From NCBI GenBank assembly GCA_030524225.1, contig JAUNGV010000026.1, positions 1 to 32,479 of the forward strand: a stretch of DNA of 32,479 nucleotides, given 5' to 3'. The DNA is from Eubacteriales bacterium (lineage in GTDB: Bacteria; Bacillota; Clostridia; Lachnospirales; Lachnospiraceae). The position numbers and the translations under genes were made by a program. Below are positions 7,526 through 15,456 of the stretch, one piece after another (the first letter of the stretch is position 1; each line of letters begins with the position of its first letter). The notes under the pieces were generated by a model, which searched no databases, was not told where the DNA came from, and was given only the letters and a program-made list of their open reading frames with translations.

Positions 7526-8425
7526 ATGAGAACAAGAGAAGATAAAATCTTTAATATTGTCGGAAATATTGTTATGATAATTCTGACATTGTTTGCACTG
7601 ATCCCGATTGCGCTGATGTTCATTTCCTCGCTGACGTCGAATGCGGCGATTCTGCAGAACGGCTATTCCTTCTTTCCGAAGGAGTGGAGCATCTACGCCT
7701 ACGAGTGGATCTTCTCCTTTAACGGCGGCATGGTGATTCAGGCGTACGGCGTCTCCTTCTTTATCACAGCGGTGGGGACGGTGTGCAGCGTGCTGCTGAC
7801 GATCGGTCTGGCGTACGGACTCTCCAAAAAAGGACTGCCGGGACGCGGGATTCTGACCTTTTACGTCGTGTTCACCATGCTCTTTAACGGGGGACTTGTG
7901 CCGACATATATCAACTACACGAACGTATTTCACATTAAGGATACGATCTTTGCCCTGCTGGTTCCCTCGCTTCTGATGAACGCGTTCAACGTACTGCTGA
8001 TGAAGAGTTATTTCGTCACCGGCGTGCCGGATGAAATCATCGAGGCAGCCTATATCGACGGGGCGAATGAGCTGACCACGCTGACGAAAATCGTCGTGCC
8101 GCTGGCCAAGCCGATTATTGCGACAATCGCGATGTTCGCCGGAATCGCCTACTGGAATGACTGGAACAACGGATATATCTATATTGTAAAGAGGACGGAG
8201 CTGTTCAGTATTCAGAACCTGCTGAACCGTCTGATGCAGAATATCAACGCGCTGACGCAGAACGCGAGCAGTGTGGCCAATGTCAATCAGGGGCTGGCGG
8301 AGATTCCGTCCGTGACCGTACGCATGGCGATTGCCACGCTGGGAATTCTGCCGATCATCGTGGTCTATCCGTTCATTCAGAAAAACTTTGTCAAAGGCAT
8401 TACGCTCGGCGGCGTTAAGGGATGA
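7526..8425 (+). CDS. Carbohydrate ABC transporter permease, LplC/YtcP type (second subunit)
   Basis: 299-residue membrane protein forming the heterodimeric sugar channel with the product of 6509-7462. It opens with a first membrane segment (IVGNIVMIILTLFALIPIALMF) and has a clear EAA loop, IIEAAYIDGANELTTLTKIVVPLAKP. The central MLFNGGLVPTYI and the C-terminal YPFIQKNFVKGITLGGVKG are signatures of the YtcP/LplC subgroup. The ATG at 7526 has GGGAG 9 bases upstream; a TTG two codons earlier is less likely. The stop at 8425 is followed 23 bases later by a MITE-like insertion, behind which the esterase gene continues in the same direction. Confidence 0.93.
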   Translation: MRTREDKIFNIVGNIVMIILTLFALIPIALMFISSLTSNAAILQNGYSFFPKEWSIYAYEWIFSFNGGMVIQAYGVSFFITAVGTVCSVLLTIGLAYGLSKKGLPGRGILTFYVVFTMLFNGGLVPTYINYTNVFHIKDTIFALLVPSLLMNAFNVLLMKSYFVTGVPDEIIEAAYIDGANELTTLTKIVVPLAKPIIATIAMFAGIAYWNDWNNGYIYIVKRTELFSIQNLLNRLMQNINALTQNASSVANVNQGLAEIPSVTVRMAIATLGILPIIVVYPFIQKNFVKGITLGGVKG

Positions 8426-8440
8426 GGCGGGAAGATTCCG

Positions 8441-8608
8441 GAACAAATATGACAGTTCAGCCGCGCCATTCGCAAAGTCGCGCTGCCGTTTCACGGCTGC
8501 CTTTGCTCATGAGCTGGCGCTCCCTCAGCCGAAAGCAAGCGGCACAAATTCGTGCAAGCACGATTTGCCTCCTCTTGTATCCGGCTGGCGGAACTGTTAC
8601 GAACAAAT
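8441..8608 (-). mobile_element. MITE-like element A (IS66-type ends) with 8-bp target duplication
   Basis: The element proper is 8449-8600 (152 bp), flanked on both sides by the direct repeat GAACAAAT (8441-8448 and 8601-8608; the next base also matches). Its ends are inverted repeats: ATGACAGTTC at the left, and GTAACAGTTC read inward from the right. It is 80-90% alike by eye to element B at 18299-18462, in opposite orientation. It has no transposase and no credible ORF. Internal stems include CGTGC / GCACG flanked by ATTTG pairing, and GCCGT-GAA-ACGGC. Ends starting GTAA and 8-bp duplications are the known hallmarks of the IS66 family, so a non-autonomous IS66 relative is inferred. Confidence 0.75.
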
Positions 8609-8639
8609 ACCCGATAGAAGCCGTTTCATATGCAAATAC

Positions 8640-8656
8640 GGAGCGGAGAGCGCTCC
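8640..8656 (+). promoter_or_regulatory. Hairpin directly upstream of the esterase Shine-Dalgarno site
   Basis: GGAGCG / CGCTCC form a 6-bp stem over a GAGAG loop, then GACA, then GGGAGG. It matches the hairpin at 6477-6493 in layout and spacing, with the outer A-T pair there replaced by G-C here. Confidence 0.5.
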
Positions 8657-8671
8657 GACAGGGAGGAAATG

Positions 8672-9949
8672 ATGGGAAAAGCATACAGCACAATTTCAGA
8701 GGTATTGGATTTTGGCACTTATATCAGCAAAGTGATTCTCTATCCGGAACAGGAACTGCGCGGTGCGCAGCCGCAGGCGGAGCAGTTCCGCGTGAAGGTG
8801 ACAAGACGGCTTCGCAGCGAGGATTTCCCGTGGCCGGAATTCATGGGAGAGCGGCCCAGCTTCCCGATGGAAGGGGAGAGGCAGATTCTGGCGGCTTATC
8901 TGGCCGATGAGGATGGAGAGGCCTGTGAGGACGGCGGCTGTATTGCGCTGGAGCTGGCGTGTGATCCGAGAGACGGGCTGGGCGCGATTATGCGATTTAA
9001 CGGGAAGTTTAATACATTTGTCGATGCGGATTACGAGATTGATCTGCTCACACCGCTGTCTGTATCACAAGGAGAGATAGCGCTCTGCAAATTTTCAGAA
9101 AACAGAGGGAATAGAATTCTGTTAGGAGACCTGCTTCGGGAAGAGGAGCATAAAGATCCGGAGATTTCCCTGCGCTACTCCTTCTATGAACCGGAGAACC
9201 TTGCAAAGGGGGAGCAGATTCCTCTGCTGATCTGGCTGCACGGGATGGGCGAGGGTGGAGAGGATACGAAGATCGCCGCGGTCGGCAACAAGGTGGTGAA
9301 TCTGATTTCCCCGGAAATCCAGGAGATTTTCGGTGGCAGGGCGTATCTGCTCGTGCCTCAGGCGCCGACGTGGTGGATGGATCCGGGAGACGGCAAGAGT
9401 CTGGCGGACGACGGGCGCACCTGCTATGCGGAGCCTCTGCGCTGGCTGATTGAAGATTTCATGGAAAAGCACCCGCAGACAGACCGGGGAAGGGTTTACC
9501 TCGGCGGGGATTCCAACGGCGGTTATATGACGGTGAATATGGTGATCCGCTATCCGCAGCTGTTTGCCGCTGCGTTTCCGGTCTGCGAGGCGTATCGGGA
9601 CGAGGCGCTCACGCAGGAAGCGATAGAGAGACTGGCACAGGTGCCGCTCTGGTTCACCGCGGCGCAGAACGATCCGGTCGTTCCGGTGAAGGACTACGTG
9701 GTTCCGACGTATCGCAGGCTGAAGGAAGCGGGCGCGCAGGTGCATCTGACACTCTGGGACAAGGTAGAGGATCACACGGGCAGATACCGGAAGGAGGACG
9801 GCTCGCCGTATGAGTACAATGGACACTGGAGCTGGATACCGATGCTCAACAATGAAAATCGTGTGGATTATGACGGGGAACCTGTCCTCGTAAACGGGCG
9901 GGAAGCGACGATGCTGGAGTGGTTGGCGGCGCAGAGAAAAGAAGGATAA
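8672..9949 (+). CDS. Esterase of the prolyl-oligopeptidase / PHB-depolymerase-like alpha/beta hydrolase type
   Basis: 425-residue cytoplasmic protein without signal peptide. Residues 1-165 form an N-terminal beta-rich region with no motif I recognise. Residues 165-425 are an alpha/beta hydrolase: IPLLIWLHGMGEGGED (oxyanion strand), nucleophile Ser281 in YLGGDSNGGYM, a late acid in WFTAAQNDPVVP and a candidate catalytic His in VEDHTGR or NGHWSW. This layout resembles feruloyl and acetyl-sugar esterases rather than peptidases. Of two adjacent ATGs (8669, 8672) I choose the second because it lies 5 bases after GGGAGG; the first would leave only 2. The gene follows the permeases in the same direction, separated by a MITE-like element, and was probably part of that operon before the insertion. 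It may remove acyl groups from an imported glycan. Confidence 0.8.
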   Translation: MGKAYSTISEVLDFGTYISKVILYPEQELRGAQPQAEQFRVKVTRRLRSEDFPWPEFMGERPSFPMEGERQILAAYLADEDGEACEDGGCIALELACDPRDGLGAIMRFNGKFNTFVDADYEIDLLTPLSVSQGEIALCKFSENRGNRILLGDLLREEEHKDPEISLRYSFYEPENLAKGEQIPLLIWLHGMGEGGEDTKIAAVGNKVVNLISPEIQEIFGGRAYLLVPQAPTWWMDPGDGKSLADDGRTCYAEPLRWLIEDFMEKHPQTDRGRVYLGGDSNGGYMTVNMVIRYPQLFAAAFPVCEAYRDEALTQEAIERLAQVPLWFTAAQNDPVVPVKDYVVPTYRRLKEAGAQVHLTLWDKVEDHTGRYRKEDGSPYEYNGHWSWIPMLNNENRVDYDGEPVLVNGREATMLEWLAAQRKEG

Positions 9950-10050
9950 GAGAAAGAGAAGAAAGACAAGAGAAATATAAGAAAAAGAGAAGAAAAGACA
10001 AGAGAAGGATAAGAACAGGCGAAAAGAGAGAAACAGGAAGCAGAGAACAT
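9936..10050 (+). repeat. Purine-rich, internally repeated spacer between esterase and MATE genes
   Basis: About 115 bases consist almost only of A and G. A 21-base unit at 9954-9974 recurs with one extra A at 9985-10006, and GAAGGATAAGA appears near both ends (about 9941 and 10002). The MATE frame stays open through the tract but would encode a run of Lys, Arg and Glu with no family resemblance, so I regard it as spacer. Confidence 0.6.
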
Positions 10051-10071
10051 ACAGCGGGGGCAGAAAACATC

Positions 10072-11460
10072 GTGGGGGATCAGAAGAAGAGACGGGAAAG
10101 CGTTCCGGCATCAGCCGGACTGGACACGAAAACAATGACGGCGCAGGCGGTGCGGATGGCGTGGCCTGCGGTGCTGGAGAGCTTTTTCGTCTCTTTTGCC
10201 GGGATGATCGATACGATGATGGTCTCGACGCTGGGGAGCGCTGCGGTGGCCGCGGTGGGTCTGACGGTACAGCCCAAATTTATCGGACTGGCGGCCTTCT
10301 TCGCAGTCAATATGGCGGTCTCCGCCCTCGTCGCGCGGAGAAAGGGAGAGGGCAGACAGAAAGAGGCGAACGAGACGCTGGTGACGGCGCTTTGGATTGT
10401 TCTCGTTCTCTGCGCTGTGGTGACGGCTCTGTGCCTCTGGGGTGCGGAGCCGATCCTGCGTTTTGCGGGCAGTGCGCAGGAGACACACGAACCGGCGGTG
10501 GCGTATTTCCGGATCATCATGGGAGGCACGGTGTTCACCGCAGTGCAGATGCTCTTTAATTCGGCGCAGAGGGGAAGCGGCAATACGAGAATCTCCATGA
10601 CGACGAATGTTACGAGCAGTATTGTGAATATCTGCTGTAATTATCTGCTGATCGGTGGACATTTCGGTTTTCCGGCGCTGGGAGTGCGGGGAGCGGCGAT
10701 TGCGACGGTGCTGGGAAGCGTGGTCGGAGCTGGAATGAGTATCGCTTCGTTGTTCCGCAGAACGTCCTACGTCAGTGTATCCCTGATTCTGCGTGAAAAG
10801 GTTCGCTTCACAGCGCGGGTGTTCCGCTCGATCGTGTCGTTTTCCTCCAATGTTTTGGCGGAAAATCTGGCGATGCGGGTGGGATTTCTGGCGACGGCGT
10901 TTCTGGCGGCCCGTCTGGGGACGGACGCCTTTGCGGCGCATAATGTCGGAATGAATCTGATGGGGCTGGCATTCTCGTTTGCGGACGGTATGCAGGCGGC
11001 CGGTGTGGCGCTGGCCGGTGAGGCGCTCGGCGCCAAAGAGAAGGAAAAGGCAAAGCGGTACGGCAGCATTTGTCAGAAAATCGGACTGGGAATCTCAGCA
11101 GTGCTGGCGCTGGTGATGTTTTTCGGGGGAAGGGCGATCTATTCCCTGTATTTTCAGGAGCCGCATATTCTGGAGTACGGCGTCCTGATTACACGGTTTA
11201 TCATGGTGATTGTGCCGCTGCAGATCTCGCAGATCATCTACGGCGCGTGCCTGAGGGCGGCGGGTGATATCCGGTATACGCTGGTGGCGTCTCTGATCAG
11301 TGTAATGGTGATCCGTACGCTCTCCACCTATGTCCTGACGAGCGTGCTCGGACTGGGACTGGCGGGGATCTGGCTCGGCGTGCTTTCGGATCAGCTGATG
11401 CGCTACTTGTTTATGAGTACCAGATTCCGTCGGGGGAAATGGGTGGATCTGAAGCTGTAA
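10072..11460 (+). CDS. MATE family multidrug/metabolite efflux transporter
   Basis: Polytopic membrane antiporter of about 462 residues, the normal MATE length, with roughly twelve hydrophobic segments. It opens in the typical way: AVRMAWPAVLESFFVSFAGMIDTMMVSTLGSAAVAAVG, with the conserved Asp of the first helix pair, and repeats the pattern after the middle (LAENLAMRVGFLATAFLAARLGTDAFAAHNVGMNLMG). The start is uncertain. GTG at 10072 lies 11 bases after a GGGGG stretch and gives the usual N-terminal length; ATG at 10135 is possible; the frame is open back to an ATG at 9919 inside the esterase gene, but that would add a low-complexity basic stretch. The next gene starts 15 bases after the stop. 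The exported compound is unknown; in this operon it could be a by-product of glycan breakdown or a toxic aglycone. Confidence 0.87.
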   Translation: MGDQKKRRESVPASAGLDTKTMTAQAVRMAWPAVLESFFVSFAGMIDTMMVSTLGSAAVAAVGLTVQPKFIGLAAFFAVNMAVSALVARRKGEGRQKEANETLVTALWIVLVLCAVVTALCLWGAEPILRFAGSAQETHEPAVAYFRIIMGGTVFTAVQMLFNSAQRGSGNTRISMTTNVTSSIVNICCNYLLIGGHFGFPALGVRGAAIATVLGSVVGAGMSIASLFRRTSYVSVSLILREKVRFTARVFRSIVSFSSNVLAENLAMRVGFLATAFLAARLGTDAFAAHNVGMNLMGLAFSFADGMQAAGVALAGEALGAKEKEKAKRYGSICQKIGLGISAVLALVMFFGGRAIYSLYFQEPHILEYGVLITRFIMVIVPLQISQIIYGACLRAAGDIRYTLVASLISVMVIRTLSTYVLTSVLGLGLAGIWLGVLSDQLMRYLFMSTRFRRGKWVDLKL

Positions 11461-11475
11461 GAGAAGGAGCGGGAT

Positions 11476-13005
11476 ATGGGAAGGGAGAGCAGGATGACAG
11501 AGAGAAAAGAAAGAGAACGGATTCGCACGATCATTACACAGGATGCGGAGGTGGACGATCAGAATTCACTGCGCCACTTTCTGCTTTATACCAATGAGGT
11601 GGAGCTGCAGGGTATCATACAGACCTCTTCGGTGTTTCACTGGCAGGGGATCAGAGGCGCGCAGGCGCCTGCACGGGAGACGGAAGGAGATCCGGCGTTC
11701 ACGGCGCAGAGCGTGGCCTATGATCAGCCGTATCGCTGGCCGGGAACGGCGTGGATGGACGGAGTCATTGATGATTATGCCGCCGTGTATCCGAATCTGC
11801 GCTGCCATGACAGCCGTTATCCGGGGCCTGCGACGCTGCGCGGTCTGATCAGAGTGGGCAATATCGGATATCCGGGAGAAATGGAGACGGCGACGCAGGG
11901 ATCGGAACTGATCCGCAGGGCGATGCTGGACGAGGATCCGCGCAGGCTCTATCTGCAGGTCTGGGGCGGAACAAATACGATCGCGAGAGCGCTGTATGAT
12001 ATTCAGACGGTATATCAGGCGCAGGGAGAGCGGGCGTGGGAGGAAATCCGGGCAAAGCTCTCCGATAAGGTGGTGATCACCGCCTGTGGAGAGCAGGATA
12101 CGACGTATCGCGATTACATTGCACAGGAGTGGCCGCAGATTCCGTTCGTCCGGTGTCTGCAGATGGGGAGCTACGCCTATGCGTGGAACCGGATGCCGGA
12201 AGGAGAGAGCAAGGACACGCTCCGGGCGGATTTTATGAAGGCAAATTTACTGTCCGGAAAAGGAGCGCTGCTGGACGGTTATGCGACGTGGGCGGATGGA
12301 AAACATTACGAGGGAGAAGAGGAGGGGAGTCAGTTTGGTTCCAATCCCGCACTGCTCGAACACTGGTGGGGCGCGGAGCGCGGGCTGGGCACGTACGCGC
12401 CGTATGATTTCATCTCCGAGGGAGATTCTCCCACCTTTTTCATGCTTCTGGACTGGGGACTTCGGACGACGGAGGATTTCTCCTTTGGCGGATTCAGCGG
12501 TAGATACCGGAGGGATGAGACGCAGAGAAATGAGAAAGGGGAGCCCCTGAACTACTGGATTCCCCAGCAGGATGTGTATACCGACCGTGCAGGGCAGAGC
12601 GTGGAGACGGAATCGATGTGGCGCTATGTGGCGGAGATTCAGAATGATTTCGCGGCAAGAGCGGACTGGTGTGTGACGAAGTCATATGCGGAGGCGGAGC
12701 ACGCGCCGGTGCTGGAGGTGGCAGAGGGCACTGATCTGACAGCGTCGGCTGGAAGTGCGGTGAGACTCCACGCGGCGGCGAAGGATCCGGACGGGGAAGC
12801 GGTCACCATTTCCTTCCGGATTTATGAGGAGGCGTCCGAGGTGCGGGGGGCTAAGGTACAAACCGTGAGTGCGGAGGCCGAGGCGCTGCTCCTGATTCCG
12901 GAGAGCGCAGAGCGTGGGGAAACGCTTCACGTCATTGTGCGCGCGCAGAAGGGCGGTGCACACAGGCTGACGCATTATCAGCAGGTGGTTGTGAGGGTGG
13001 AGTGA
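11476..13005 (+). CDS. DUF1593 / Sde182-like protein with nucleoside-hydrolase fold
   Basis: 509 residues, no signal peptide. The N-terminal domain (about 15-370) begins RTIITQDAEVDDQNSLRHFLLYTNEVELQGII. The DxExDDxxS pattern (Asp23, Asp27, Asp28) corresponds to the calcium-binding DxDxxxDD loop of nucleoside hydrolases and is the mark of DUF1593 proteins. Further family-like stretches are YLQVWGGTNTIARAL and EGDSPTFFMLLDWGLR. The C-terminal domain (about 410-509) reads as a beta-sandwich (HAPVLEVAEGTDLTASAGSAVRLHAAAKDPDGE), as in Sde182. GAAGGAG 9 bases upstream supports the start, and the 15-base gap to the MATE gene suggests one operon. Biochemical knowledge of the family is thin; a glycoside or nucleoside hydrolase role is inference. 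Being intracellular here, it may act on an imported conjugate. Confidence 0.85.
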   Translation: MGRESRMTERKERERIRTIITQDAEVDDQNSLRHFLLYTNEVELQGIIQTSSVFHWQGIRGAQAPARETEGDPAFTAQSVAYDQPYRWPGTAWMDGVIDDYAAVYPNLRCHDSRYPGPATLRGLIRVGNIGYPGEMETATQGSELIRRAMLDEDPRRLYLQVWGGTNTIARALYDIQTVYQAQGERAWEEIRAKLSDKVVITACGEQDTTYRDYIAQEWPQIPFVRCLQMGSYAYAWNRMPEGESKDTLRADFMKANLLSGKGALLDGYATWADGKHYEGEEEGSQFGSNPALLEHWWGAERGLGTYAPYDFISEGDSPTFFMLLDWGLRTTEDFSFGGFSGRYRRDETQRNEKGEPLNYWIPQQDVYTDRAGQSVETESMWRYVAEIQNDFAARADWCVTKSYAEAEHAPVLEVAEGTDLTASAGSAVRLHAAAKDPDGEAVTISFRIYEEASEVRGAKVQTVSAEAEALLLIPESAERGETLHVIVRAQKGGAHRLTHYQQVVVRVE

Positions 13006-13145
13006 TATCCAAGGATCGTCCGACGGATTCTCTCATGACTCTCAAACGGTTATCCCTCGATTCATTCAATGATACATTCCACGATTCTCCCATGACTCTC
13101 CAGCGGCGGTCATGGCGGCGGTGGCGGGAAGTGACCGAGATGTCA

Positions 13146-13979
13146 TCAGGTTCCTGTCACGCAGGAGCAGTCGTCTGCGGCCCGGTAGAATCCGGCGTAC
13201 AGATCCTCCCTGCGATCCTGCTTGACGGGAAATTCCCTGCGGATGCGGGCTGTGTCGTTCTCCAGAGAGAAGAGCAGGAGCTGTTCGCCCTCCGGGGCGC
13301 CGGGCAGGCGCAGAATCTCTCCGGTACAGGCGCTCCCGTCCGGCGCGTACAGGCAGGAGTCGCCCGTGTAGGCGAGGCCGCCGATCTGTCCGGCGCAGTT
13401 GATCCCGGCGAGATACGCCTGATTCTCGATCGCCCTGGCGCGGAGCAGGCAGAGCCATGCTTCCCGGCGCGGCGCGGGCCAGTTGGCCGGGACGAGGATC
13501 AGCGAGGCGGTTTTGGAGAGGATCTGGAACGGTTCGGGAAAGCGCAGATCATAGCAGATCTGTACGCCGATCTGAAAATCACCGAAGCCGCAGACCGGCA
13601 GATCGCCGCCGCCGCGAAACTGCCGGTCCTCCCCGCCGTAGCGGAACGGGTGGAGCTTGGCGTAGTCGAGGATTGTCTCCCCGTGAGGCGTGACGATGGA
13701 ATAATGATTTTCACATAACGCGCCGGTATCCCGGACCCAGCCGACGCCGATTGCGGTCTGGAAACGCCGGGAGAGCTGTGTCATTTGCGTCACGCTTTCC
13801 CGGTTCTTTTCTTTTGTGCGATCCGTATGCGGGGAGAAGCCGGTCAGGCTCATCTCCGGCAGGGCGAAGAGATCCGCGCCGCCCACATGCGAGAGGAGCT
13901 CTAAATAGCGGGTGACTTTCTGGAGATTGGCTTCCTTGTTTTCCCATTCGATCTGCATCTGTGCCAGAGCAAGTTTCAT
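13146..13979 (-). CDS. Carbon-nitrogen hydrolase (nitrilase superfamily, omega-amidase-like)
   Basis: 277-residue cytoplasmic amidase with the complete catalytic triad of the superfamily: Glu42 (LFALPEMSLTG), Lys108 (DYAKLHPF) and Cys142 (VQICYDLRFPE). The sequence after Cys and the stretch ILVPANWPAPRREAWLCLLRARAIENQAYL match the branch that includes omega-amidase (NIT2) and YafV, which hydrolyse alpha-keto acid amides; other small amides are possible. The ATG at 13979 has AAAGGAA upstream, whereas an 18-codon extension to 14033 lacks a site. The gene lies 34 bases after the oxidoreductase gene on the same strand, suggesting a two-gene operon, and it is convergent with the DUF1593 gene. Confidence 0.9.
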   Translation of the reverse strand: MKLALAQMQIEWENKEANLQKVTRYLELLSHVGGADLFALPEMSLTGFSPHTDRTKEKNRESVTQMTQLSRRFQTAIGVGWVRDTGALCENHYSIVTPHGETILDYAKLHPFRYGGEDRQFRGGGDLPVCGFGDFQIGVQICYDLRFPEPFQILSKTASLILVPANWPAPRREAWLCLLRARAIENQAYLAGINCAGQIGGLAYTGDSCLYAPDGSACTGEILRLPGAPEGEQLLLFSLENDTARIRREFPVKQDRREDLYAGFYRAADDCSCVTGT

Positions 13980-14013
13980 AGTGCTATTCCTTTCTGGAGC
14001 GCCCCCTGCGGCG

Positions 14014-15018
14014 TCAAGCGTTGTTTTTTCCATCTGCCGGAAATACGATGCCCGCCTGCCGTCTCGCCTCGTCCATAACCTGCATCGTTTTGACCGAGTC
14101 TGAAAGAGACAGGATTCCGTTCCGGATGCGGCGGACCCACTCTTCGCATTCGTATGTCATATCGTTGGAGCCGCGGTCGATGGAAATGACTTCCCGCTCT
14201 CCGCCTCTTCTGCAAATCGTGAGTTCCTGCATATCGGCGATTTCACGGAGGATCAGATTCGCGTTCTCTCCCTGAATCTGACTGGGCAGACTGCTGTCCG
14301 TGATTTTGGAGTAGATCAGTTCGGCCTGCATCTGGGGGTAGGAGGCGAGGATGGTTCCTGCGCCGTCCACGCCGTTTTCCAGAAAGACAGACTGGGCTGC
14401 GATGCGGTCCGGTATTCCAAACAGGGAGACGAGGGGATAGACGCAGTACACGCCGATGTCCATCAGAGCGCCGTTGGAGAGCTCCGGGCGAAATGCGTTC
14501 TCAATGATTCCCTGCTTGTACCGGTCATAGCGGGAGGAGTACTGGCAATACTGGAAGGTGGCCCGGCGGATTGTGCCGAGATCGGAGAGATGCGCCCGGA
14601 GCAGGGAGTATCCGGGCGCGTAGGCGGAGCGCATGGCCTCCATCAGGACGACGCGGTGCTCCCGGGCGGTCTCGATCATCAGGGCGAGTTCCCGGCTGTT
14701 GCTGGCGATGGGCTTCTCGCAGAGGACATGCTTGCCGCCGCGCATCATCAGGATAGCCTGTTCGCAGTGAAACGCGTTGGGGCTGGCGAGATAGACAGCG
14801 TCGATGGAGGGATCCTGCGCCATGGCGTTCAGATCTGTGTACGTCCTGACGGCGCGGCGGGAGGCGTCGGGGCAGGAGGCGATAAATGCCTCGGCGTTCT
14901 CCCTGCTGCGAGAATAGAGAGCCTCGTGGGAGAGCTCCGGACACTGTGCGGCGGCCTCGAGAAACTTCCGGACGATCTTTCCGGTGCCGATGGTGGCGAA
15001 ACGAATGGGATTCTGCAT
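14014..15018 (-). CDS. Gfo/Idh/MocA family NAD(P)-dependent oxidoreductase
   Basis: 334-residue cytoplasmic dehydrogenase. The Rossmann fold starts RFATIGTGKIVRKFLEAA (residues 6-23), followed by the family motif GGKHVLCEKPIASN with Glu101-Lys102-Pro103, where the Lys is the conserved catalytic residue. The C-terminal alpha/beta domain contains NGALMDIGVYCVYPLVSLFG, the usual substrate-side helix. The sequence resembles the dihydrodiol-dehydrogenase / sugar 3-dehydrogenase branch; the substrate cannot be fixed. The ATG at 15018 begins the recognisable fold; the frame is open to 15324 through the intergenic region, but that part has no resemblance and no ribosome-binding site. It is probably co-transcribed with the amidase gene that follows. 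Confidence 0.9.
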   Translation of the reverse strand: MQNPIRFATIGTGKIVRKFLEAAAQCPELSHEALYSRSRENAEAFIASCPDASRRAVRTYTDLNAMAQDPSIDAVYLASPNAFHCEQAILMMRGGKHVLCEKPIASNSRELALMIETAREHRVVLMEAMRSAYAPGYSLLRAHLSDLGTIRRATFQYCQYSSRYDRYKQGIIENAFRPELSNGALMDIGVYCVYPLVSLFGIPDRIAAQSVFLENGVDGAGTILASYPQMQAELIYSKITDSSLPSQIQGENANLILREIADMQELTICRRGGEREVISIDRGSNDMTYECEEWVRRIRNGILSLSDSVKTMQVMDEARRQAGIVFPADGKNNA

Positions 15019-15164
15019 GGTGTTATCTGCTGCCTTTCTGCCCGGCGTCCTTTCGCTGCATCTGTGCCGTTTTGGTGATGCTTTGGCGGTGATTCGCACT
15101 GTGCCACTGCTGTTATGCCGCAGTGCAAAGGAGGTTGGGCGGTGCCGGGATGCTGTGTTATCGT

Positions 15165-15235
15165 GATACTGTGATATACGCGATAGTGCCGTGCACATTG
15201 CGTACACGGCGTAACGCCGGGATACTGTGATATAC
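15165..15235. repeat. Pair of exact 15-bp direct repeats, possible operator sites
   Basis: GATACTGTGATATAC is present twice with 56 bases between equivalent positions, about 150-220 bases upstream of the oxidoreductase start and 220-290 bases upstream of the fucO start. A more degenerate third version (GATGCTGTGTTATC) starts near 15149. Confidence 0.4.
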
Positions 15236-15411
15236 AGCATTGTATCATATTTACGGCGGGATCGGCCGACGATACGATGCGGGTGCGCCGAAAATTCATG
15301 GCAGGGAACCGGTGAAAACGCCACGGCCGGATCGATCCGTTTTCACAGAATTTTCATCAGATGTTCTCATGAAATACCCCGGGGAAAGGATACCGCCGCG
15401 GGGAATTGTTT

Positions 15412-15419
15412 GGTATAAT
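15412..15419 (+). promoter_or_regulatory. Extended -10 promoter of fucO
   Basis: TGGTATAAT includes a perfect TATAAT (15414-15419) with the TGn extension, so no strong -35 is needed, and none is seen at 15391-15396. The predicted start, near 15426, leaves a leader of about 30 bases with the AAGGAGGG site. Confidence 0.65.
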
Positions 15420-15456
15420 GAACAGAAACAGACAAAAAACAAGGAGGGTACAGGAC

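Larger units (their letters stand above)
15019..15456. other. Divergent intergenic region with 15-bp direct repeats
   Basis: This 438-base spacer separates the leftward oxidoreductase from the rightward fucO. GATACTGTGATATAC occurs identically at 15165-15179 and 15221-15235 (56 bases apart). Between them lies an inverted repeat GCCGTG / CACGGC. Near the oxidoreductase start, GCACTG / CAGTGC form another inverted repeat around 15096-15127. No gene is seen. Confidence 0.5.

Noticed and set aside
8441-8608. Complete insertion sequence
   Set aside because: The element is only 152 bp and has no transposase; it can only be non-autonomous.
8457-8693. 78-codon minus-strand frame similar to a 66-codon frame at 18295-18495
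   Set aside because: Both are translations of the MITE-like element and run into flanking sequence on either side; they are not conserved proteins.
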